From assembly GCF_000004195.4 (NCBI RefSeq), contig NC_030677.2:103018329-103082328 (forward strand): a stretch of DNA of 64,000 bases. Reading direction: 5' to 3'. The notes below the pieces were generated by a model. That model searched no databases and was not told the DNA's origin. It was given only the letters and a program-made list of their open reading frames with translations. Position 1 is the stretch's first letter. Every line of letters begins with the position of its first letter. Of the stretch, positions 1 through 12,492 are shown one piece after another. The DNA is from Xenopus tropicalis (taxonomy: Eukaryota; Chordata; Amphibia; Anura; Pipidae). Made by a program: the position numbers and the translations under genes.

Positions 1-750
1 CTTTGCACCAGACTTAGCAACAGTAGCAGCACTGATTGTATCCATGGCTGATGAATGAGCAGATCTTGCCAAGTGATATGGCAGCACAGTAAGTGCACTT
101 ACTCAATAGGCCACACATACAAAGCAATTTTCTGTGTGCAGAATAAGCTATGTGTGTACTGCACATCTAAAGCCAAATAAATGCCATATACACCTGACCC
201 ATCAGGGTACACTTCCCCTTTAATAGCAGCACCTATCATATGATGAGAGGTGACTTCAAACCTAGGGGTGTGACTGTTGGTTCAGTCTGTTGGTTGGCAT
301 TGTGGTGAGAGGTAAGAGCACACCCCTTCTGAGAGTTTTTTGCCAAATAACCCTCATTTTAGTTATATATATATATATATATATAATGCTCTTTATATGG
401 AAAAAATTCACAGAACAGTAAATACAATTACAGTGCATAACATACATACCACCAGTTGGACAAAATGCAATATACAGAAAAAGCAGACACGTGTGGATTG
501 AGAAAACTCCAAAGTTTCAGAACACAGTCCTTTGTCAAGGGGATTCTGGGTAATTGATTGATTTGTATTAATATTCTGTTTGCCCCTATGTGGGCTTGGG
601 GAACAGATTCTCATTTGCACCCTTTTTCTTCTTTTTGCTGTCTTTGTTTTAAAGCCAGTTTTTTTTGCTTTAGCAATTGTGGTGTGCCCTCCAAAACTAT
701 TTGTTTGATCTAGTGGTGAATCTAAATGGACATTTTAGTACGGTAAATAT
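1..750. other. Non-coding stretch, no gene seen
   Basis: No exon, RNA gene or clear transposon end was recognised. Short open frames here lack any family motif. A pure TA microsatellite lies at about 364-384. Confidence 0.5.
364..384. repeat. (TA)n microsatellite
   Basis: About ten uninterrupted TA units. It is a simple repeat with no other signal attached. Confidence 0.9.
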
Positions 751-2069
751 ATAAAGGTGCGTTAAAACGAGCGCTATTTATAGCATGCGTTAAAAATTTT
801 ATTGCGTAAAATTTTCCGCGTCTTAACGCACGATTCACTAAAAGGATACTTGCGTTAATTTAGATGTGATGCTGTTTGCGTTATTTAAGTCGCAAAGACA
901 ATTTTGTGCGGTATTTGACGCAATGCGTGCTAATTAACGCAGCACGCACAAATTGTCACCGCGTGCGAAAAAACGCACGCCATATTAGCCATACACGCCA
1001 TTACTTTCGGAAAACTACAGTTCTGAAAATGACCATTTCCCTGCAAACTGGAGGCTACATTACTCTAGGGCCAACACATACTTGCATAAAGCACACAAAC
1101 TGTACTTTTCTATAATTACCGCCTGCCCCAAGTAGGTGTTAATTTTCGCACGATTCACTAAGCGTTATCACACTGTAGGGACCCCAAAGAATTTGGCCCG
1201 CTTCAGGATGAGTTCCCCTTTAGACAGGCACCATGAGGGTGGCCTTTTTGGTTATGGACACCTAAAGGTGGTCCTAGATGTTTATGTGTGAAAAGGGAGT
1301 TTCCCAGTTATTCAGTAAGCAACCACTAGGTGGCATTGTGCTGCAATATAAAAAGGGTTGACACCCATTTTGTTAAGGTCTTAGTCCTGGGACTGCCTCT
1401 TGTAAAGAGGTGTTCAACAGGCTTGTGTTCTAGTACAGGAGGTACTGTAATAGGTCACTCTAGGAGTGACAGGCAGGCTAGAGAGAACGGGCAGAGAAAG
1501 CCCCAACAGGAGAGAGAGGGGTTAAGACCCCCCAGCACTCATGGCTGGAGTTCAGGACCTGTAGTGTGTAGTAAGAGGAGACAATTCAGCACCTGGGAGT
1601 GTTCCTAGTGAAGGAACACTCCTACGCGTGGACCGGGGTGAGTTCCTAGGTGGGATCATCCGGCGGGAGTACAGGGGGTAGCCCAAAGAGAGAGAGTGTG
1701 ACTTGAGCCGTCTGTGTGACATCCTCTGAAGTGTTCTGCCTGCATCAACAATAAAACAAGTTCATCTGGTTCATCATCCTAACCGGTGTCTTGGCTGTTT
1801 GTATACTGAGGATCGTCAACTGCCTGGTAAGCAGCTACCCCAAGGGAGGGGCACGGTCCACGGAGGACCTCATAGAGTTTTCCCAGGGAGGAGACATATA
1901 GTTCTACCTATACCTACCCTGGGTGGAGGATGCCATTCATTCATATCATACCTGTCCCCCATAATAAGTGGGGACTCAGGGCTCCTGTAGCGCCACACGC
2001 AGGGAGTTGCGTGTTAAAAGTACAACAGTAGCCAAAATAGGGTTACAGCACTTCAGCGAATCAACCCTT
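751..2069. repeat. MITE rich in GCGTTA motifs, split by a solo LTR
   Basis: The stretch 751-1173 closely matches 20640-21090, including the shared segment around GGTGCGTTAAAACG and the motif GCCATACACGCCATTACTTT. The right end at about 2048-2069 (CGAATCAACCC) matches the right end of the second copy at 21817. The left terminus is missing or degraded here. The middle is occupied by an LTR-like insertion at about 1174-2047. Superfamily is not certain. Confidence 0.6.
1174..2047 (+). mobile_element. Probable solo LTR of a retrotransposon
   Basis: The segment starts TGTAGGGACC and ends GGTTACA, giving the TG...CA ends of an LTR. It interrupts the GCGTTA-type MITE that resumes directly after it. 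A TATA-like TATAAAAAGG lies at about 1349, and AATAAAACAAG, a polyadenylation-like signal, at about 1750, in the order expected of U3-R-U5. Flanking ACAC and GCAC may be a one-mismatch target duplication. No gag or pol is adjacent, so it is a solo LTR. The internal family (Gypsy or other) cannot be told. Confidence 0.5.
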
Positions 2070-2112
2070 ATATATTTTATAGGTTGTTAATAGCCATTGT
2101 GTATATTAAGGA

Positions 2113-2518
2113 CCGGTATGGGATCTATTATATCAAATGCTCGAGACCTGTGGTTTTCTGGATAAGGTTTTTTTCCATGATCTGCATGGCCGTATCTTAA
2201 AGGAAATGTAAAGCCCACACACAAAAATTTAATCAGTGAACAGCCTCTTTGAAATCTTTCAATACCTGCCACTCTGGTTGTCCAGAGGTTAATAGTAAGG
2301 CTGCAACATTCCCTTAGTCACTTAGATTTGCTTCTTTACATGTCCTTTAAGTCTGCTTTAAACACTAAATAAAATACATTAAGGAAACATACAAAGTACT
2401 GTTTTATTATTACAGAAAAAAAAATAGTATTGCTTACAACGGACTGTACAAGAGATGCCATTCCCATAGTTTGTAGTGTTCTGGATAGAGGCTTTAGAGA
2501 TAAAAGATCCCATACATG
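2113..2518. repeat. Tc1-like MITE (CAGGTATGG ends), invaded by a T2-type MITE
   Basis: Left end CCGGTATGGGATC and right end GATCCCATACATG are inverted and match the better copy at 31014-31361. The body is interrupted at a TTAA by a 154-bp element at 2197-2350, after which the parent sequence resumes with GTCTGCTTTAAACACTAAAT. Confidence 0.55.
2197..2350. repeat. Short T2-type MITE with TTAA ends
   Basis: It begins TTAAAGGAAATGTAAAGC and ends TTTACATGTCCTTTAA. These are inverted termini of the TTAAAGG type with a TTAA target duplication, as in the Xenopus T2 (Kolobok-related) family. It is inserted in the MITE at 2113-2518. Confidence 0.6.
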
Positions 2519-3451
2519 TATATAATAGTTTTCTCAGTTACCAAATGTCCGACTTATAGAATATAACATTGTTACTGTTGAAAATGTAGAAATCCTTAAA
2601 AAAAGTTTAGTGCTATATAGGGTATGATTAATACATTTTTCTATATTGATATTATTAAAATGGTATGTAAGATATGTGTATGTGCTCTTTTTCTGTTGTG
2701 TTTCTGATACATTTTTGTCTGTAGAAAAATAGGGATGGCAAAAATCCTCTCCTGGTAACATTAAGAGCCAAATTTCCAGTTAATAAATCGGAAATACAGC
2801 TCTTCTAGTACAGAGAATGCAACTGTGCAGGAACTGTGCTGGGGGTGAGGGGGAATGAGCAACACAAGAGCTGCCTCAGGGTGTCTTATGGGCCAGATCT
2901 GCCATGACTGTATACAGGGAAGGTGAGTCACTGGAAAAAGTTGATAACAGCTTGTCCTTCCTTGCATCAAAACATGGCTTATGGCTACAATGCTCCAGAA
3001 GGTGGTGGTTTCTGCAGTCTGCAATATAACAAATTAGAATTGACTAAAGCTGAGAGTATACTAATGTGGATTTGCAGCAAAATTCCGCATTTCACCATCA
3101 GCAAATTTTTCTGTGAAACTGTGGACAAAATTGAGCATGAAAAAAAGTTGCTGCGACAAAAGAGACAAAAATTTCGCCCGCTTAAAATTTGTCACACATA
3201 ATTTTGTTTTATATTGATTTCAATGCGTTTCGCAATTTTTTTTTTTTAACAAATAGGAATTTTCCAATTTTCCAATTGACCAATATCACAACATCATATG
3301 CGTCATAATTTTTGTGAAATATGAAACCATACCCAAATACACAAACACATGGATAGCTACATCAGAGTGATTTACTCCCCCACACCAATGGCTACTATAG
3401 CATAAATTTATGTATAATATATGTAAATGCAATAATATAATAGATTTATAT
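2519..3451. other. Non-coding stretch downstream of the odorant receptor
   Basis: No recognisable exon or transposon boundary. The region is AT-rich. The longer open frames here carry no motif. Confidence 0.45.
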
Positions 3452-4417
3452 TTAAAGATCTTTTCTATTGGATATTTTCCTTATGTACATGTTTAAAACT
3501 GTTCTGATTTCTTGGTTCTTTAGGCTATATATTATTGGGTTGAAAAATGGAATAACCAACGTATAGAGTAGAGATAAGTATTTCTTCATATTAAGTGAAT
3601 TTCCAGGGAATGGATTTGCATATATTGCTACTAAGGTTCCATAATACATGCACACAATAGTGAGGTGAGAACTACACGTGGAAAATGCTTTTTTTCTCTC
3701 AGTGTTTGATGAGATCCTTAGAACTGCTAAAACGATACAGATATACGTTGTTACAATAAACCCAAAAGGAAATATGGTTACAGGAATGGCTAACAGGAAA
3801 TTTGCAGTCTTCACAGTGGCAGTGTCAGAGCAAGAAAGTTCAATAAGTGGAGCAAAGTCACAGAAGAAATAGTCAATGGTCATTGGACTGCAAAATTGCA
3901 ACTTGCTTACCAACAAAGTTGTGATCATCATCAGCCCAATAGCCACTGTCCAACAGCATGCAACTAAATAACAACAGCAGCGCAGGTCCATAATTGACAT
4001 ATAGTGTAATGGAAAACATATAGCCAGATATCGATCATAGGACATCACAGTGAGCAGAAGGCATTCTGTGATTCCTGAGCAGCCAAGAAAATAAAACTGG
4101 GTGATACAGCTTGCTATAGAAATGCTTCCTCCTTCCTTCAGTAGAAAATGTAACATGCTGGGCACTGTGTCAGTGGTAAGAAATATATCTGAGAGGGATA
4201 AATGGATGAGGAAGAAGTACATTGGTATTTTCAGGTAGTGACTTGATACTAGTACAATGATGAGGAGATTCCCAGCTAGAATTAGAGCATACAGAAGAAA
4301 GAAAACTATAAACAGCAGAGCCTTGTGCTTGCGAAAATTATGAAATCCCAGAAAAAAGAAATCGTTATCTTCAGTGTAGTTTTCTTTTATCATTATCTGG
4401 TGTATAGACATACCCAT
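3452..4417 (-). CDS. Odorant receptor, single-exon class A GPCR
   Basis: This is a seven-transmembrane odorant receptor expected at the cilia of olfactory neurons, signalling through Golf. The 321-residue frame is unbroken and of normal family length. Visible hallmarks: an N-terminal glycosylation site NYT at 13-15; GN at 49-50 in TM1; PMYFFL at 65-70; Cys104 at the start of TM3; MSYDRYLAIC at 125-134; the CDFAP..ELSCSDT block at about 186-199; KAFSTCSSHL at 243-252 in TM6; and NPIIYSL at 293-299 in TM7. Start choice: ATG at 4417, 4411 and 4393 are in frame, and Met9 (just before the glycosylation site) would give the more usual N-terminus. The ligand is not predictable. It shares the CDFAPL-ELSCSDT block with the second receptor at 37370-38299, so the two are probably related paralogues. 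Confidence 0.93.
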   Translation of the reverse strand: MGMSIHQIMIKENYTEDNDFFFLGFHNFRKHKALLFIVFFLLYALILAGNLLIIVLVSSHYLKIPMYFFLIHLSLSDIFLTTDTVPSMLHFLLKEGGSISIASCITQFYFLGCSGITECLLLTVMSYDRYLAICFPLHYMSIMDLRCCCYLVACCWTVAIGLMMITTLLVSKLQFCSPMTIDYFFCDFAPLIELSCSDTATVKTANFLLAIPVTIFPFGFIVTTYICIVLAVLRISSNTERKKAFSTCSSHLTIVCMYYGTLVAIYANPFPGNSLNMKKYLSLLYTLVIPFFNPIIYSLKNQEIRTVLNMYIRKISNRKDL

Positions 4418-7250
4418 TCTAGGTCGAAGAAATAGAAAGAAATAGAAAAAGAGACCACTTGCAATTCAAAAACAGTGCTTTTGTTCCATGTGTTTTAGCC
4501 AGACACCACAAACACCATGCACAATAATTCTAGGTATCACTTTGACAGTACCTGTAGTAACATTATGTCACTTTATTCCCTATGCTGCAACTTTAGATTT
4601 AGCTGAGATAAAATGTTTTCTGAAAATCATGATACAGATTATGGTATGTGCATAACCAATATTTCTAGGGATAATTTATAAATATAAGTGCTAAACTGCA
4701 CAAGGCAGTTGTCAATACCGACCAAAAAGTCTACTACATGGTATGTTTACTTCCTCACTCCTAGTTTTCCAAAGTGTAAATTTCCTATCCTATTGCCATG
4801 TTTTTTCTGCAATGCAGTGTTGTTTTCCCTATTATTACAGTATTATTGCAGTCACCAGGGGGTGATGCTCCTGACTCAGCTACAGTTGGCATGTTAAAAT
4901 TGAACCAGTTGTGCTTGCTCTTAAACATGAATTGGATGCAGTTGTGCTGAATGTTATCTAAGCCCAGGTAACTCCAAGGTTCCCATTGTGGCCTGTATCA
5001 ATAGCAGCAGTGCCAAACACAACTATTCATAGGTGTAAGAAGCATGTGTTAATGCATTCCATTTTTAGTGCAACTAACTGCGGGGATATTTGTGACCCTG
5101 CAACTGGAGTGCAGTAAGTAGACTACCCCTTACAAGTTGGAAATTGAAAGCAAAGACCTGATAGGTTACTGCTAATGGGCAAATTTGGCCAGTGTTGATA
5201 AATGAGTCTAAGACAGGATAATTAGGGGGAAATCTAGTTCAGTGGGGGCAACCTTGGTGGGTGATGGTAAACTACCTACATAGTTAACCACCCTAGATAA
5301 TCCCTTAGATGCATTTGTACTAGTAATAGAGTGTTTTGATATCTTAAGGCTATACTCCACGGAAAATTTTGAAGAATGGTGTCAGATCGACAAAGCACAT
5401 CCTATAAGTCGGATGTAGTTGCATGGCTTAAAATATAATGGAACTGATACAAAAATCTGATGTGTAAACTATATGAAAAGCTTGCCATCCAACACACCAC
5501 ACGTTATAAGAGAATGCTGCTCGCTGTTTCTTAATCTGACAAGATGATATCTAAACATGGTCTCTGAAAGACTTTTTCTCATTAAAATACACTGACTGTC
5601 GGATGTAGATACAGGAACAAGCCACAACATCAGACTTAACATTACATTATAACCTATGGTGATCAGATTTTTAGGATGCTGCAAAATTTTGTTCTGTTTT
5701 GTGTGTACTGTTTGTTGCATAACAAGATCATATTAATTCTGACCCACAAAATTTTATCAAAATCTCCTGTGGAGTTTAGCCAGGAAACCTAGGTTTCATA
5801 TGATTTTATCGGTAAGTGTATGGCCAGCTTTTCATTCATTTCATACTGGCTGCTGCTATGACAGTGGGTAGGGTATCTGGCAATAGCAAGGATATAATTT
5901 CTCTTTCTAGAGTAGAGGAATATCCCCTAGTGGTAAAGACAGGCCATAATCCTATACAACATGTTTAAACCATTTTTGGCACTTTTGGAATATTTGAGCA
6001 AAGTATGGAACCAGTGATTGACAGGAGTGTATATATACATATAGGCAGTTCAATATATTGAATGTAGCTAGAGCTTTGCAAATAGAATATCATTATATCC
6101 TTCATGAATAAATACCAGCCAATTCTTGAGGTTTTTTTTTAAACTGGACTATCAAAGATTAAAGATTTTACCTCCATACAGTTAATAAGGTCAGAACCCA
6201 AGGGCACTGCTTGTATTGTTGCTACCACAGGAGGAAGACATGATTAAGGCCTTCCCCTTAAGTATAATTATCCTGCTGCACTCAGCCTGGGGCAAGTGGG
6301 GCTGGTAATATTGGTGCGACTGTGCTCTTTGCAGTGCAAGGGTTAAAGTCCCATCTGAGCCTGCCTGGTAGCAGAAGCATTGCTGTCAGAACCCTGTATG
6401 CTGGCTGGTGTGGAGAAAAAAAAAAAAGAAAAAAAAAGATGTGTATGAAGGACCTATAAAATATGTTTTACATACCTTGAAAATATGAAACATTTTATCT
6501 AAAAATGCTCACCTACCTCTGTGTAAATTGTGTTAATGGTCTTTTTACATCTCTTGTTCACAGTAGACAAGGTCTTTACAGTGGGTTGAGAATGAATGAA
6601 ACGTATTTCATCTCAGCACTTCCATTAAACTAGCTTGGTCTATGGGTTTTTTATGTTCTGTCAATAGAAAATTCCCTGTTGTGAAGAATTCTCTAGAGGT
6701 TTACTTCTGGCATGGAAAACACTATAATTAATAACATAGCCTGTTAGAAAAAAATTAGTTTATCAAATTAATTGTCAATCTAAATGTCTCAGTATATCTA
6801 TATGCTCAGAACAGTTACAAAATAGTGGTTCTCTGAATCCTGTGGAATTCTACAACCGTAAGGACAATGTGTGCTCAGTTTGTAATATTATAATATTATC
6901 AATAATGGGGAGGACCCCAGAACACCTGCAGGGCATTAGAGGAATACAGACATTTCCTACAAATATTCAGAAATGAGTCTCTACTTTTTGTGGATAAGAC
7001 AATCATGAGATCTTAATGCTTGCACTCTAGATAATATTTCAATGGTAAGATCATCTGATTATTTAAAAATAAGACTCATTTTAAAATACAAATTGCTGGT
7101 CAAATAAAATATAAATCAGAAAACTGTATTTTTTAGCAGTGTCTCTTATTTTTCAAATTATTCTGGTAACCTTAGCCTGTGGTCAGCTTGTGCAATACAT
7201 TATCACTGGGAATACCTAGAAAGTTTAGACAGAGGCTAACTTAAAAATAA
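4418..7250. other. Non-coding stretch with possible degraded MITE
   Basis: No exon was recognised. About 5344-5830 has a partly palindromic look and ends in GTGTATGGCCAGC, resembling the ends of the CCATACAC MITE family at 42815-43078, but the left end does not match well. An A-rich run lies at about 6416-6437. Confidence 0.4.
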
Positions 7251-7254
7251 AGTA

Positions 7255-7490
7255 CAGGTATGGAATCCAAACCTTCTGTTATCCAGAAGGTTTTCGGATT
7301 ATGGGAGGGCCATTTCCCATACACTTCATTATAAGCAAATAATTCTGATTTTTAAATGTCCTTTTTCTCTGTAATAATAAAACAGTACCTTGTACTTGAT
7401 CACAACTAAGATATAATTTATCCATGTTTAAATGATTTTTTAGTAGACTTTAAATGGAGATCCAAATTATGGAAATTCCGGAAAAACTGA
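7255..7490. repeat. Partial Tc1-like MITE (CAGGTATGG family)
   Basis: It begins TACAGGTATGGAATCC and then follows the copy at 31014-31361 through TAATAAAACAGTACCTTGTA and the later part of the body. The right end has decayed. Confidence 0.6.
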
Positions 7491-7757
7491 AGGGGAAGGA
7501 GGGGAAATGAATCCCATCATTGTTTTCTATTTCACACATTTTTAAGGGGAAATTAATTCCATATTTGTTTTCAATTTTACCCAGTTTCAAGAAACTTTAG
7601 CACATAAAAAAGAATTTTAGTAAATCCACCCCCAAATGTCACTGTTGCTTAGATGTACCCCTTGAGATGGTTCTAAAGCAGGTTCTCCTCTTTGGCACTT
7701 ATCGGTGATTTCCCTGGGGAGACTATATAAGGGGGAGAGCAGTGGGCTACTTCCCCT

Positions 7758-8203
7758 TTAAAGTTGTTAAAGTAATATTCTGAGACAATTTACAATTGGT
7801 CTTCATTTTTTAGTATTTGTATGTTTTTAATTATTTTTTCAGTTTTTGTTCTGCAGCTCTCCAGCTTGGAGTTTCAGGAGCTATTTGGTTGCTACGATTC
7901 AAAATTACTTTAGCAACCCGGGTGTGGTTTGAATGAGAGACTGATAAATGAATAGGAGAGGACCTGAATAGAAAAATAAGTAATAAAAAATAACAATAAC
8001 AATAAAACTGCAGCCTCATAGAACAATAGTTTTTTGGCTCTGGGGTCAGTGACCCCCATTTGAAAACTGCAAAGAGTTAGAAGAAGGCGGCAAATAATTA
8101 AAACAATATGAAAAACAAATAATGAAGACTAATTGAAAAATTGCTTAGAATTACCCGTCCTATACACACTAAAAGTTAACTTAAAGGTGAACCACCCCTT
8201 TAA
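7758..8203. repeat. T2-type MITE (TTAA target site)
   Basis: Starts at TTAAAGTTGTTAAAGTAAT and ends GGTGAACCACCCCTTTAA, flanked by TTAA. The internal segments (CAATTGGTCTTCATT and GGGGTCAGTGACCCCCATTT) are those of a very common Xenopus T2-type repeat. A related end fragment (TTGTTCACCTTTAGGTTAAC) lies near 26566. Confidence 0.75.
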
Positions 8204-9469
8204 ATGATGGAAGAAGATAAGAATGGATAACAACAGGGAGCCTGAGGTAGGCAACACCAGAGGGGTACCATATAAGCTAAGTAGTAAGGTTAGCTAATGA
8301 TAGGCCATTTTGTGTGTAAATCAATGTAGATGATGAGAGGCACCAACAGGTAAGCTAGCCAAGCAGTTTAGGCTCCAGCTAGAAGTAAGGAAGGGACCAG
8401 TGCTCCTGACTGGACCATTCCAATTACGGACCCAGTGCATAGGGAGCTAGGACAAGGTAAGTCCTGTTGCCGCAAAGATGCAGGCCATGTTTTTCTGCAA
8501 GGTATCTGTAAGCTGCAGGACCCTCAATACAAAGAAGGAGAGGTGGGGGGTGGGCAGTGAGAGCTGGCCAAAGCAGCCTGGGAATCCCTGTACTGGTTTT
8601 ACGAATATAAATATAAATTATTGGAACCTGTGTAGATAACTATTTGTGATTAAGCTGTTCGTGTTTTCACCTGAAAGGCCACGTGGATCTCCAGTTTATT
8701 ACTACCTCAGTATTCCAGTACATGTTTTTTTAATCTTTGTAATGTTGGTGTGTATCCTAAGGGGTTAATTTGGTCAGTTACTATAAAAGTTATTTTGCAC
8801 CATAATGCTCCAGCTAAAATTTTACCATTATTTGACCTTTATTTATGTTAAATTAATTACGTTTATAAGTATTATAACCATTTTAGAATACAAGCTATAT
8901 TTGTTATGTTTGTTATGTTGTTAACACAGGAGAAAAGAAACAGCAGGACTAATTACACCTATTCCCCAGTCACTCTTTATTCTCATTATTGCTTATGTCA
9001 TTAGTTCAGGTTACTAAAAAAATCAAGAAGATGATAATGAATTGTTTAGGGATATACTTCCCTAATGACTTATTAATGGAAAACATAACATTAGCTAAAT
9101 ATTAATAACAAGTTTACATTTTTTTTTGGAACTAAGCAATAATAAACAATAATAAACTGCCAATGCTAGTGATGTAACAAACTGTTGCCAGTTCCCCTCC
9201 AAAAAAAATCTTAGGAGGGGCCCAGCTAGCACAGCCTTCTGGCATATGCATGCCCACAAGCAGGAGGGGAGGAGCCTCAATTTTTACATTTTATCATTAG
9301 AAACTGGCTGGAGAGGGTAGACTTCTGAAGCAGACCTTGTGGTCCGGACCCCCTTATCTCCCTGGCCCCCTGCGGGGTCTGCTTTTTCTATAGTCATGCC
9401 CGCTCCTGGACAATGCCATTCAGAAATCACTAGCATTTTTTGTGGTCCAATAGGATTGGATCATTAAAA
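8204..9469. other. Non-coding stretch, no gene seen
   Basis: Nothing with coding or RNA-gene character was found on either strand. Confidence 0.45.
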
Positions 9470-9780
9470 TATATGTATGCATGTATGTATATTTTTATTT
9501 ATATAGCGCAACAGTACACAGGGCTGTGCAGCAGAACAATAAATGAATAAACAAACAAACAGGGGGTCATTACAGTAATAGATTAATAAATACACAGAGT
9601 ACAATAATGAATGCAAATAAATAAAAAGTACAGTTACATAGGGTTGAAAAAAGAATCCATCAAGTTCAACCCTTCCAAGTAAACCCAGCACACACAACCT
9701 ATACTTACCAATCGATACTATACAGTTGCATTGAAGATTCCAAGAAAAAAACAAAAACTCAATGAGCAGTCTGGAAAATG
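9470..9780. repeat. Interspersed repeat fragments, including a LINE 3' tail
   Basis: The segment TATGTATATTTTTATTTATA-AGCGC at 9480-9510 recurs at about 11678-11710, so it is a dispersed repeat. At 9633-9690, ACATAGGGTTGAAAAAAGA followed by CATCAAGTTCAACC resembles the 3' untranslated tail of the CR1/L2-type LINE at 12271, in minus orientation. A similar fragment lies near 63855. Confidence 0.5.
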
Positions 9781-10910
9781 ACATAGTTTGTGAATAGGGT
9801 TTTATTTTGCCTTATACAAATCCCTGGCTGCATACAAATTTGAGTTAGTACCCTATCAATAAAATGGGAGGGAAACCTGGTTACTTGGATTCGACCTGCA
9901 GTAACGAACACATAACATGCGCCAAAGATGCAGATTTAATATCTAATCTTTAATGTCAGTTAAACATGTTTAATGTAACACGGCTGTCCAGGATTGGTAT
10001 GTTCTCATCACAGGAGGGTATAATGTAAGCCTTTGCTGTAAAAAGAAGACATCTGACCATATAATGCAATGAATCAAAGCACAGACTTTATTTAGCAGGT
10101 ATGGCAGGATACAGACTGGAGCACTGGAAGCTCATAGATATCAGTTACAGTAATAAGCACTTGTTCAAAGGATCCTCATACACAGTGTTCCCTCTCCAGA
10201 AGCTTCCAGTGCCCCATCATTTGGAAATGCACTAGAAGAGTGCTATTGGCCGTTGAGGAGACCTCTGCTCCCAATAAAGCTTCTCCCTTCTTCTCTGTCA
10301 TGTTCCATACACTCCTACCTGGTCTGGCTTTGCATTTTTCTCTCCTTTCTGATGATGTTCTTAGTCTAATGCCTCAAATGCAGGCTGAGAATCTGCCCCT
10401 ATGCTTGAAGAATCTGCAAGTAGTGCCTACACCTGGAAGCATTGCTTTAGTCTGGGTGTAGGCACACACATATTTCAGCCAGAAACTGAAATATATGAAA
10501 ATAGTTAAAGGGGGGGGGGGGATAGGCCTGTCTACTGTCGGACTAGAGCATTTAAGCTATAGCCTGGGGACAAGGGAACCTGGAGAAGTTCTTAATTTTC
10601 TGCCATAGCTATTAGGTCTTCTTCCAGGTGACCCCACCTGGTTGTGAACATAATAAATACTTTTGAATGAAGACTCCACTTCCCACTGTCAATCCCACGG
10701 CAACTGCAAGAACAGTAGAGGCAGGGTAGAAACTGGTTAAAGGGCAATAGGAAAAAACAGCAGAATAACATGGGCGACAAAAATAATTTCCCATCCTGAG
10801 AATACATCTGTGTTTAGCTGCTGCTGTCTGTTAATCTGCACTATACATGACTTCTCACAAGCAAAAAAGGGTGCCACTATGTGCAAGAAATGCAACAAAT
10901 ACATTACATG
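9781..10910. other. Non-coding stretch, no gene seen
   Basis: No exon or mobile-element boundary was recognised. A run of G residues lies at about 10511-10520. Confidence 0.4.
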
Positions 10911-11635
10911 TGTAGGGGATTAGAGAACCCTGTCCCCTGTTTCTCAGTCTGTGATCTCATCCAGCCTAGCTACAGACTGGGGAGGAACCCGATTGGCTGG
11001 ATGCCCCAGTGCACGTCTGGGAGAGGTGTGCCTAAGCTTTGGAGCCAAAAATCTAGGGGCGGGCCCAGCAGTTTATAAAGGGAGCCCCTGCTGTTGTTTG
11101 CCAGTGCAGAGAGAGAGACCCAGAGTGAGCAGTCAGTACAAAGTGTTGTGTTCAGACTTGAAATAATAAAAGTCTGCTGGACTGCCAGGGATTATAAAGT
11201 CCTCTGTGGAACTCTCAGTGTGTGTCCCCTGGAGTGAACAGGTATTGCCCGTTTGCCTGCTACGTGGGAGCAGCCACCCTTTTCAATGGGGAAGGTACTC
11301 TGGGGCAGGTAGCGCTACCTGGGGGGACTTAAGAGCTCTTGGGGAAGGGACTGAACTGATTTAAAGGGTTGGGGGTCTATCCGGATCCAAGTTGGGGCTG
11401 GGCAAGTACAGAGACTGTGCCAGCCGTGGATAGCCTACACAAGGTCCTCAGGACAGGATTATCAGTCATCCCTAAAGCTGTTCTACTTTCTATTTCAAAA
11501 GTTATATAAAGTTTGATATTGCTGCAAACCGTGTGTGATTATTTCCTAGTGGAAATCCCCTAGAGGTGTGTTCCTCAGTGTCCACTAGGTGGAGGCACTG
11601 AGCCAGTTCCCAGTATCAATATTACTCTGAGAACA
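10911..11635 (+). mobile_element. Possible second solo LTR
   Basis: It begins TGTAGGGGATTAG, sharing the TGTAGGG start of the LTR at 1174. A TATA-like TTTATAAAGGG lies at about 11071, followed by AATAATAAAAGTC (a polyadenylation-like signal) at about 11163. The order fits U3-R-U5. The right boundary is not certain: GAACA followed by CATA gives a weak target-duplication match to the CATG on the left. No coding region is attached. Confidence 0.4.
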
Positions 11636-12270
11636 CATATCTCCTGTAAATACAGCCCAATATTAAGTGAATGTATGTATGTATGTATATTTTTATTTAT
11701 AAAGCGCTACTTATGTACGCAGCGCTGTACAGTAGAATACATTAATACAAACGGGGTTACTAATACAAACGGGGTTAGGGTTACACAGGTACCACTGCCC
11801 TTTCAAGTTTTTTACACATTGACAGCATTCACCCATTCTGTTCCAAGTGTGAAATCAACTTCCCCTGTGCATTAAACACTGTCACCTATTGTATATTATG
11901 TGCCTGGAGTGTTATCACCAACAGTTTAGACTGTTTAATTATGTGTTGTGATACCTGAACCCATTGTCTTTGACTAAATGATGTTCTTAGGGTGTCAGTA
12001 TACATCCTGTGCTTGTAATGCCCTAGCTCACTGTTTCTCATTATATGATATACTTTTTTATACTGTTTTTGATGCTTGAATCCAGTGACTTCTGTTAAAT
12101 AATGTGCTATAAATGCTAACTGGTCTCACATTATATGAGTGGTGGGGTTGCTATGCTACTACCCATTAACCAAAGCATGAACTGAGGCTTACTCACATCC
12201 TCTACTTCAGCTGCCTCCAGGGTTCATTCAGCAGCCCCAAGCTTGTGTTGAACAACACCTCTTAATATTA
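11636..12270. other. Non-coding stretch with dispersed repeat
   Basis: It carries the second copy of the TATTTTTATTTATAAAGCGC repeat at about 11685-11710, next to a short TATG run and a tandem duplication of ACTAATACAAACGGGGTT. No gene was seen. Confidence 0.45.
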
Positions 12271-12492
12271 CACATAGTAACATAGTAACATAGTAAGTTG
12301 GGTTGAATAAAGACATACGTCCATCACGTTCAACCATAATGCCTATATATAACCTGCCTAACTACAAGTTGATCCAGAGGAAGGCAAAAAACCCCATCTG
12401 AAGCCTCTCTAATTTGCCGCAGAGGGGAAAAAATTCCTTCCTGACTCCAAGATGGCAATCGGACCAGTCCCTGGATCAACTTGTACTAAGAG

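Noticed and set aside
876..1608. Open frames of 79 and 92 codons on the plus strand
   Set aside because: They lie within a MITE and an LTR-like insertion and have no protein-family features.
3678..3872. Plus-strand frame inside the odorant receptor
   Set aside because: Antisense shadow of a clear odorant receptor coding exon.
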